Shown: positions 56,135 through 64,000 of the stretch, one piece after another
How positions within the stretch are numbered: position 1 is the stretch's first letter
How the letters are laid out: each line of letters starts with the position of its first letter
Origin: Chrysopilus asiliformis
Taxonomy: Eukaryota > Arthropoda > Insecta > Diptera > Rhagionidae
Length of the DNA: 64,000 nucleotides
Direction: 5' to 3'
Assembly: GCA_964034945.1 (NCBI GenBank)
Contig: OZ035960.1
Span: 34,774,368 to 34,838,367 of the forward strand
Position numbers and translations under genes: made by a program
The notes under the pieces: model-generated
Database searches by the model: none
Told to the model about the DNA's origin: nothing
Seen by the model: the letters and a program-made list of their open reading frames with translations, nothing else

Positions 56135-57289
56135 GTGGTTCTTATCTCATTTGGATCATGACCAAATGAAATAAGAACCTCCTTAACATCTACGAAGGAA
56201 AGATTCTGCAAAAAATCTGTGGAGCAGTCCTAGAAAACAATGAGTGGAAAATTAATACTAGTGCAGAATTGAAAGCTCTTTAAAAATCCAAGCATCGTAT
56301 TGGAGATGAAAATGCACAAATTGCGGTTGATTAAAATGGCTTTTAATATCGACTGGAAGGAAATCGAGTGAGCGGAGGGTGATGTCAAAAAACTAGGAGT
56401 GCAAAACTGGAAAGGTATGGTTCTATCCAGAAGACCTTTCTTCCGATTGGAAAATGTTAAATTTACTCTCGTCAGTAAATAGTAAATATTACTAACGAGA
56501 GTAAATTTAACATTTTTCAATCGGAAGGAAGGCTAATTTTGTGCCGTAAAAATAATATGGAGCTTCAAAAGGAAAACCTCAAGCATGGAGTTATGGTTTG
56601 GGGCTGCGTGAGCGCGGCGGGGGTGGGTAGGCTGCATTTTATTGATGAGGTTATGGACCAGTATGTGTATATTGACAAATTAAAACAAAATTTACATGCA
56701 AGCGCTGAAGAAATGGGACTAAGGACAAGTTTGTGTTTATGCAGAATAACGATCCGAAGCATAGATCACTCAATACACGCTTATGGCTGCTCCACAACCC
56801 TCCCAAATATTTCTAAACGCCAGCCCATTCTCCTGATATAAACCCCCTCGAACATCTATGGGACTTGCTTGACAAGAAAATCCGCAGCCACACTATTACT
56901 AGCGAGAAAACGCTTAAGGCGGTGTTGCAAGAAGAATTGGGCAAAAATAACCCCGGAAGTTGGTAGAATCGATGACCAGGTGACTTCAAGCAGTAATTCG
57001 ATCTAATGGATACCCAACCAAATACTAAGGGTAAATTAGCCCATATTTTTTGGTTGTTTTAATAGCCGTACGAAGACTTTTTACGCTCTTAAACAAGCAT
57101 ATTTTTAGTTAAAGTAATAAATTTAAGTAATAAAAATAATTTTTTTTATCTCTTTTTTTTATAGATCTCTAAAAAATTGTCCAGGCAACAAAATCCTGTA
57201 ACCAGAATTTGAAAAATAAATATAGTGCTTGAGATATTTAGTATTTTATTCAAAAATCGTGACCGTACGATGACTTTTTCCACTCACTG
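56135..57289 (+). mobile_element. Tc1-like transposon relic
   Basis: The right terminus reads CAGTGAGTGGAAAAAGTCAT on the minus strand, next to TA at 57290. Tc1 transposase remnants fill 56.4-57.05 kb. The left terminus was not found; CAATGAGTGGAAAATTAAT at 56238 is only weakly similar. Two short palindromes interrupt the element (56136-56181 and 56438-56530). Confidence 0.7.
56484..57050 (+). pseudogene. Tc1-type transposase, C-terminal half, broken
   Basis: The plus strand reads NESKFNIFQSEGRLILCRKN, then HGVMVWGCVSAAGVGRLHFI, DEVMDQYVYIDKLKQNL and, after frame breaks, PLEHLWDLLDKKIR. ESKF.....R..V.R.....HG...VWGC.S..GVG.L..I is the region after the second catalytic aspartate of Tc1 transposases, and P.EHLW....KKIR lies around the final acidic residue. 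Here the Asp before ESKF is Asn, part of the DP.HT block reads as IRSIDHS, and several frameshifts and stops follow. It is inactive. Confidence 0.8.
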
Positions 57290-58537
57290 TATATCTCGAC
57301 AAGGGTGAAAGATATCGCCTAAAATTGAAAGGAAAAATTGTGGGAAATGTTATTTTGTTCATTTAATCTTATACATTTAACTACCATCAATTTTAGAGAT
57401 AATCGTAAAAAAAACCGTAAACATTAGATGCGCGATCGCCTGCCGCAATTTTTATCATTTTAATGTATTTCACATTTTACCTCAATAAATATGTTATTGT
57501 TATCAATCACACTTGTAATGTATTTTGTATTAAGTGAGCAATACGTGATTTTCTTATGCTAAAGCTTTGCCCTTACACATTTTAAGCGCCAAATCTGTTA
57601 CACGTTTAGAAAATCTGAGACCCTATCAGGCGCAGTCGAATTTGAAAGCACAAATAAACAGCTTTTTAAAAACTTTATCTCAAAAAACATGAACGAAATT
57701 AAAATTACAGTAAATTAGATTAGATTTTTTACAAACAAATAATTTGTATACTCCACCAAACCTAAACTGATGGAAAAATATAAAATGCTATCAATCATTC
57801 AGTACGTACCAAAATAAAATAAGAAAGTTTTTTTCCATTTACGTAATCTTTTATACTTCTAGTTGTTCTCAATAAATTTAATATTCTGCTCATATCATTG
57901 CACCCAAGTTTTTGTTTGTCACAAAGTCACATGAATATCAATGTTCCATTTTGTAAGTACGGATTCTAAGAAAATTTTAAATACAACATTAAGCAACAAC
58001 CTAGTGTGATATTTTCACAATTGTTTGTTTAAAGTTTTTTTCTTTATTAAGAGTTTTACCATAGAATTTAAACGATTGAAACATTATGTCAACCGAATTC
58101 TGTGCAATATTTTCTAAATTCGTAAATCTGTAATTCATCTATTTGTTTGCAAATCTTGGTTTATGAGGAGGGAAAGGAAAAACCAAATTGAAATATTTTG
58201 AAGATTTGTCTTTTGCACAATTTCCACATTAAAAGTTTCCCGAATTGCGACATTAAATACATTATATTTCCTAATTTCTTGAAAACAAATACAATCCACA
58301 ATTATATTCCCTTTATAAACGCATTGCTCGATTGTGTATCTTTCCATGGTTCAAATTGAGTTAGTCTGAAATTGAGAAATGTCAAATGAAATGCAGAAAA
58401 AAACTTGACGTTTAGGTGTGGTTCACATTCAACATATGCCCTTAAAATTTAACCACCCTTTATTAAATATTGCGTGTCAGAAAAAAATATTACGTGTAAG
58501 AAGTTTTTAAAAAATATGTCGTTATCTTGAATTATCA
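57290..58537. other. AT-rich DNA with a family C-like module
   Basis: 57296-57425 has TATCTCGACAAGGGTGAAAG and GGGAAATGTTATTTTGTTC, similar to family C modules. Nothing else is recognised to 58.5 kb. Confidence 0.4.
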
Positions 58538-58617
58538 CCCCGATTCTGATAGTCGTGTGATAGTCTACCAACAAAAACACGTAAAACGACTTGTCGAGAC
58601 GTCTATCAGAATCAGGG
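58538..58617. mobile_element. Very small inverted-repeat element, 80 bp
   Basis: CCCGATTCTGATAG at the left and CTATCAGAATCAGGG at the right are inverted repeats with one mismatch. No clear target duplication. Confidence 0.45.
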
Positions 58618-58990
58618 TATATAATGCAAGCCAAAAATTGCAAAATAGAAGAGATTATACTGTCGATGACTTTTTGAGATTATCAGTAAAAAGAATACAA
58701 TTTTAAAAGCAAACAGTATATTAAATTTTGTATACAGATGAATATTATATGTCTTATCAAACATTGCTGCGTTGCATCTTTATATGTAAAAATAATAGGT
58801 ACCTACACTTGCAGAAAAGGTATTTTGAAAACTCTGATAACAACTTGATGCAATTGACATGAGACAAAGGAGAAATACCCCTAATGATTTAATTAAAAAC
58901 TTTCAAATATCTGAAAAAAATAAAGCAAATGTCTTTTTTTTTTCAAATTGGTAAGTTAGGTTTTTTAAGTTTTCAGTCATTGTTTAAGTG
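58618..58990. other. AT-rich DNA, no gene seen
   Basis: Nothing recognised. Confidence 0.4.
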
Positions 58991-59395
58991 AAACATAACA
59001 AAAGCTATAATTGCCTATCTGGCAATCATTGGAGACCCGTATGGTGATATTCGTATCAAAATTGGAACAGTTGTACTTTGAAGTCAAACTTTCCAATAAG
59101 ATTTTTTAAAATTTATTCCAATTGGATTTTGATGTATGGGAGTTTTATGTAGAATTATATCCTAAATAACTTTTGTTCTTGCACTTTTTTGATAAGATGC
59201 ACCGTTTTTGGGGTATTCGCAAAAAACGTTTTCGTTCGTATGGGGGGTACCCCCCCTAATGGTCCATTTTTGCCCATTAACTAACTTAGCCTTGCACTGT
59301 GTAATTCATTTTTGTGTGTGATGACGGGATCTTGGCGTTACAAACGGTAAAGCAAAGTTAATATACCCTTTGGTTTCACCATACGGGTATAAAAA
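58991..59395 (+). repeat. Family A repeat, copy 7, internal deletion
   Basis: Both ends are intact, but the segment with TTTCAAGTCTCTAGC and the GACA tract is gone: AACTTAGCCTTGCA joins directly to CTGTGTAATTCATTTTTGTG. Confidence 0.85.
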
Positions 59396-60077
59396 GCGAG
59401 TGCTTTGAATTTTCCATTTTCAACAAATTTTCCTCCAATTTTTTTCAAGAGGGTAATAAAATTCTTTATATTCCTGTGAAGTTGCATTTTAAAATCTGTA
59501 TATTTCTCCCAAATTATGACCTCTAATATGCAACTTCAAAGGTCGCAAACTTATGAAAAAGGATAGTAAGTATAAGCATTGGTATAACAGAGAATTTTTT
59601 GGTGATTTTTTAAAATGACGCATTGTTTTGTGAAGTTCTGAAACCAAAGAAGTGTTGATAATACAATTTTCCACAACTTTTCTATCAAGTTAAAAACTTA
59701 TTTTTTTTTCAAAATTGGTTTAGTCCACTTTCTTCCAAGGAACACTAAATATGTAGGAGTGTAAAACCAAGAAATTACAAATCTTGGCTTATGAGATTCG
59801 TGGTGATAATCCCTACCTTTCTTCACCGTCTCATTAAGATTTTTTTTATTTTTGTCCAGAACTGAATTAGCAGATCCAGATTTTGTCTATCTGAAAGGTA
59901 AGGTTTTTTATAAGTAATAAATAAAAATTAATATTCTAATAAATTCCCGTTTCCAAAGGACGTACTAAAATTCAGGGGTGCTGGGTCCTTCTGAAAACCC
60001 CGCACCTGTGACTCGACGCCGCAAATTTTTAAAGACCAACTCCGACTTTAACTTTAAGAGAAAAAAATAATCTAAAT
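59396..60077. other. AT-rich DNA, no gene seen
   Basis: Nothing recognised. Confidence 0.4.
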
Positions 60078-60229
60078 TGATTATTTAGTAGCGGAAATCG
60101 GAAATACAATTATAATAGTTAATTTCAACCATGAAATTGTAAAAAATAGTAGTTTTTACAGAAAATTATTTAATATCCACTATTTTTATCTTTTATAATT
60201 GAGTTAAATATTCCGCTACTAAATAATCA
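60078..60229. mobile_element. Small inverted-repeat element, 152 bp
   Basis: TGATTATTTAGTAGCGGAA and its exact inverse TTCCGCTACTAAATAATCA bound an AT-rich core. Superfamily uncertain. Confidence 0.65.
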
Positions 60230-60527
60230 TTTTTTTTTCTCCAATGGTGGTTTTTCTAAACTATTTATTAAAATGAAAAAGAAAACGGAGATAATTAAAA
60301 AGAAATGAATGCAATTCGTTTTCGAGAAATTTATACATAAGAAAAAGCTCAATTCTTCAAGAAGACCAAAAACAAAGATGTTACAAAATAAAAGCTTCAT
60401 TTTTGTAGAAGGTAGCAACTAATATTAAATATTTAATAGATTAAAATTAACTTAATTAACAATATTAAAAAAATATTTGAAAAACGAATTATCGGGAATT
60501 TTTTCCTTATAAATAGGATAGTTTATA

Positions 60528-61257
60528 TTAGGTGCTTGCATGTATTTTGATCAGCGATATCTATTGGTGAAAATTGTGAAGTATCAATGTTAAACAACCT
60601 AACCTAACTGTTAAAATCGATGGTTTAAAAAAAACAGTTTTCCATTTAGTATTATTGAGTTATTCAATAAATACAGACGCTAATCATGGAACGCTCAAAA
60701 TTGCATTTTCGACATTCATTACTTTTGTTGTTTGATTTGAAGAAATCTGCTGCCGAAGCCCATCAAACACTTTCAGAAACTTATGGTGATGCTGCTCCGT
60801 CATATCCCAATTGTCGGTTTTGGTTTCAACGATTTAAAAGTGGTGATTTTGATACCAAAATTTTCAAAAAAATTTTGATTTTGATTTTGTGACTCGGCCA
60901 CACATTGCAAGAGTTGTGTAGGATGCACTGTTGCAGCTCGAATGGGAAGTTCTGCCGCACCCAGCGTACTCACCAGACATAGCGCCTTCTGATTACCACT
61001 TGTTCAGATCGATGCAGCATGGCTTGGCTGGCACACGGTTTCGAAATACTGAAAAAGTGCGAAAATGGGTCGATATTTGGATCGCTGCCAAACCAACATC
61101 GTTCTTTCGACACGGTATCGCCATGTTGCCAGAAAGATGGGAAAAAGTTGTAGAAAATGATGGAAAATATTTTGATTAATATATATTGTACCAATTTTTC
61201 TCAATAAATGCCTTTTTAAAGTGAAAAAAAATGATCAGAATACATGCAAACACCTAA
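60528..61257 (+). mobile_element. mariner transposon, internally deleted
   Basis: Ends TTAGGTGCTTGCATGTATTT and, inverted, TTAGGTGTTTGCATGTATTC, each flanked by TA (60526-60527 and 61258-61259). Intact mariners are about 1.3 kb; this one is 730 bp because the catalytic centre is missing. Confidence 0.9.
60686..61179 (+). pseudogene. mariner transposase with central deletion
   Basis: N-terminal frame from ATG 60686: FRHSLLLLFDLKKSAAEAHQ and WFQRFKSGDFD, the helix-turn-helix region of mariner transposases. C-terminal frame: [32 protein letters not shown], then [31 protein letters not shown] includes the last catalytic aspartate of the DD34D triad; the other two lie in the deleted part. A stop (TAG) also precedes [10 protein letters not shown]. 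The protein would normally be near 345 aa; about 160 residues remain in two pieces. Inactive. Confidence 0.9.
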
Positions 61258-63093
61258 TATTATGTCCGGCATTTATCCTGCCCTTAAATCTGATCTTACG
61301 ATTTTGAAGACTGAAAACAACCGATCGCAACGTCGTGGCTATCAATGAAACATTTTGAAAAATTTTTCACAATAGCAATTCTTTGTAACAATTAATCAAA
61401 TTTTCAAACTGTTTAGTCTAAAAACTAAACTATTTGTTAATGAAATTTCATGTAAACTTTTTAGTTTAAAATATAAATCTTAGCGTTTAAATCTTAGCGT
61501 ATTTAGCGTTTGAGGTTCAAATTTTCAACTAAGTTGGTTTAAAAAGGTACATAGAAGTTGAAAAAAAACACGGAAATTTTTTTTTATAACACGTTGAGTG
61601 AAGTTGAAAAAGTCAACCAAAATTTACCGCCATTCCGTATGCTCGAGAAATTTAAAAAAATTTTATTGTTTAAATTTTATGACAACTCCAAGTCCGGGCT
61701 CTCCGCGACACCAACTCCACACCCCTGCTAAAATTGTCAGGAGCGAAAAGTTAGAGTTGTGGGATATGTTTTTTTGGGTGTATTATGAAAAAAAATCTCC
61801 ACTCTGGAATGAAAGGGTTAAAAGCTCATGTCAAAGAATTAGTTCTCATCATATGGGGTTTACAAATTTAATGACTAAAATAAAATGAAATTGTTTTTTA
61901 CTCCGTCTGCATGGTCAAGTGATTTAATTCTACTACATATTAGCACAAAAGCACATACGATCAAGATTTGGATTCGGGTAATCACTTATCGCGACACATT
62001 TGAAAATTGAAAACGTTTCCAAAACGACGGCATTCATTCGGTGTCAGTCTGTTGCACGGACATCAAGCTTTTATCTTTTTGAACAATTCAACGGATCGAA
62101 AAATTCACGTTGTTGTTGCAAATACCGCATAACGGTATCAGTTGAAATTAAGCTTACGAGGAGCATGCGTGCAACGTAATTAAGTAAAACTTCTTGTTAA
62201 TGCTATTGTGTTTGTCAATTGTGACATTTTTTTCCAATTGCATTTGCGCAAACGGTGCTTTAAATTTGAATACACATCATTTATTAAATAAATATTCGTT
62301 CATTTTATCATTCGGTGTAGTGTGGATCTATGATTGTGTCGCTACTGCAAGATCGCGTTCTTAATCCGATTATATTTTCCGCCATCGCTGCCTTGAACTT
62401 GTGCAATACGCATTTCATGTACGAGTGATCATAGTGTAAATATGCAATTATGCAAGGTGCGATTTTGAACTTGAAAAATTGTCATTTAGTTTTCCTAGAC
62501 TTTTTGTTAAGTGTTTTTAAGGCAGATTTTTATATAACTCTGTAATAATAACAAAGTGATAATAAATTATTAATTTTTGTGGTTTTCAAAACCAAGTTGA
62601 AAAGATTACGAAATATTCAAACGTAAGTAACGAAAATCACTCAGCAGTATCAAAGATATTGTGTTATGCAAAAAAGACAAATTTTTGTATAGAGGCGTTT
62701 TAAGTAATCGTTTAACCAATAGCCACAACAATGACTGAACATAATTAGGAAATTTAAATTCATTTTTTTTTTAATCATTGACCATTGATGTTATCGACCG
62801 CCTATCATTTTAAAATTTTCCAGTATAGGTAGGCTTATTATCTACAGAATTTTGTGACTTGATAACGACGTAAATATTAAAAAAAGAAATTTAAATAAAA
62901 ACCGTTTTAATTTCTTTTGAATGTGTTTTGAATGTGTGATTTTATGAAGGTTAAGATTGTTTGAGGTCATTCACTTTTTCTTCCATAAAAATTTCTTTTG
63001 TTCAGTTTTTGGGGAGACTCATCTTGTTTCTTAAAATAATTTTTGTCTAAACCCAATTTTGTGCATATAAAAATAATTTTTCGTGTTTCTTTT
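61258..63093. other. AT-rich DNA; possible 5' region of a gene outside the window
   Basis: The stretch 61.95-62.63 kb is more complex than its surroundings. It holds an initiator-like TCAGTC at about 62045 and a consensus donor AAACGTAAGTAA near 62622, but no frame I can call. An AACACGTTGAGTGAAG phrase near 61.59 kb resembles a piggyBac-like end without a partner. The 96-codon frame at 61598-61888 is unrecognised. Confidence 0.3.
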
Positions 63094-63667
63094 TATAACC
63101 GTATGGCGAAACCAAAGGGTATATTAACTTTTCCGCGGATTGCGGGCGCACGGAATGAGCTAGGGACTTGAAATTTTACGCAGATTTTCGTAAAGTGCAA
63201 GGCTAAGTTAGTTAATGGGCAAAATTGGACCATTAGGGGGGGGGGGGTTCCCGCATACGAACGAAAACGTTTTTTTTAAATATTAACTTTTCCGCGGATT
63301 GCGGGCGCACGGAATGAGCTAGGGACTTGAAATTTTACGCAGATTTTCGTAAAGTGCAAGGCTAAGTTCGTTAATGGGCAAAAATGGACCATTAGGGGGG
63401 GTACCCCCCATACGAACGAAAATGATTTTTGTGAATATCTCAAAAACGGTGCATCTTATCAAAAAAGTGCAAGAACAAAAGTTATTTAGGATATGATTCT
63501 ACATAAAGCTACCACACATCAAAATCCGATTGGAAAAAAATTTAAAAAATCTTATTGAAAAGTTTGTCTTTAAAGTGGAATTTTGATACAACTGTTCACT
63601 TAAACTTCGGACAATGCCATATCATCATACGGGTTTGCAATAATTGCCAGATTATAGCTTTTGTCAT
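63094..63667 (-). repeat. Family A repeat, copy 8, with internal duplication
   Basis: Minus-strand copy with ends TATAACCGTATGGCGAAACC and ATTATAGCTTTTGTC. A segment starting ATTAACTTTTCCGCGGATTG is present twice (from about 63123 and 63281); the first copy carries a run of about 13 G. The GACA tract is absent. Confidence 0.85.
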
Positions 63668-64000
63668 TTTTTTTTAAATTATTGTGTGTGAAAACGTTCT
63701 GCTAATGTTATCAAAAAGCAATATGTTTCTTCTGTGTTTTTAAATTTTAATCCGTGAGCCTAACTTAAGTTCTCTCAATAAAATGCAATACACCTTAAAT
63801 TTCTCGCCAGTCAACATTCCAGGAAAAAAAATTGCTGACTAAACACATTCTTGAATAAAACCTATAGAAACAGCAACTTATGTTATGGCCTTCAAATTTC
63901 TTGAAATTTTGTATAAAAGTTCCCCATATCTATATAAAACTGATCATCAAAATGCGTATGTGTATCAATAAGAATTACATTAATTTAGAAAATTATTTTC
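63668..64000. other. AT-rich DNA, no gene seen
   Basis: Nothing recognised up to the window edge. Confidence 0.4.

Noticed and set aside
1..64000. tRNA, rRNA, bacterial operons, integrated virus genes
   Set aside because: No cloverleaf with intact A/B boxes, no rRNA core sequence and no viral replicase or capsid motif was recognised on either strand by eye; a covariance-model search would settle the RNA genes.

Overview
The window looks like AT-rich, repeat-dense genomic DNA from an animal, most likely an insect. The evidence is short GT-AG introns (69 and 99 bp), a TATA box plus an arthropod-type TCAGTC initiator, AATAAA poly(A) signals, and a mix of cut-and-paste transposons typical of insects (mariner, Tc1, pogo, PIF/Harbinger, hAT, piggyBac) with one LINE scrap. 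There are no operons, Shine-Dalgarno sites, rRNA or tRNA genes. Species cannot be read from the sequence; a dipteran is a guess only.

Only one host-type gene family stands out. Two divergently oriented copies lie about 6.9 kb apart: gene A on the minus strand (about 40.04-40.77 kb) and gene B on the plus strand (about 47.46-48.15 kb). Each copy has two short cistrons in one predicted transcript. The first cistron encodes 48 aa and is split by one intron after exactly 47 coding bases in both copies, followed by an exon of exactly 100 bases ending in TGA. The second cistron is uninterrupted (69 or 65 aa) and starts MVHK, with a conserved KWKYN..C.NNRD.FN.MHF tail. Both copies also carry an upstream ATG whose tiny out-of-frame ORF overlaps the first start codon. 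I do not recognise the family; this is the strongest candidate for an undescribed system.

Most of the rest is mobile or repetitive DNA. Family A (8 copies) is a ~0.4-0.6 kb element with CCCGTATGGTGA inverted motifs and an internal GACA/GACG microsatellite. Family B (4 copies) starts ACTAGCTTGCATACCCGTCG and ends in a GACA tract. Families C and D and element G share the same plan: a phrase such as TTTCAAGTCTCTAGCTCAAT followed by GACA-type repeats. A 1.3 kb satellite of the octamer TTAGTCTG fills 8.45-9.76 kb. Bounded DNA transposons with target-site duplications include hAT (29.3, 49.7 and 25.5 kb), piggyBac-like TTAA elements (4.3, 17.1 and 45.9 kb), Harbinger-type (26.2, 42.4 and 43.6 kb, plus a HARBI1-like fragment at 51.8 kb), pogo-type (17.4-19.9, 34.7 and 53.8 kb), mariner/Tc1 relics (12.3, 56.2 and 60.5 kb) and orphan inverted-repeat elements (20.7, 33.2, 54.8, 58.5 and 60.1 kb). 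Nesting is common and gives relative insertion ages.

The remaining stretches (for example 1.3-4.3, 9.8-11.7, 22.5-23.7, 30.4-32.8, 35.4-37.9, 52.3-53.8 and 61.3-63.1 kb) are AT-rich and show no supportable gene. Exons of larger genes with long introns could still cross the window unseen.
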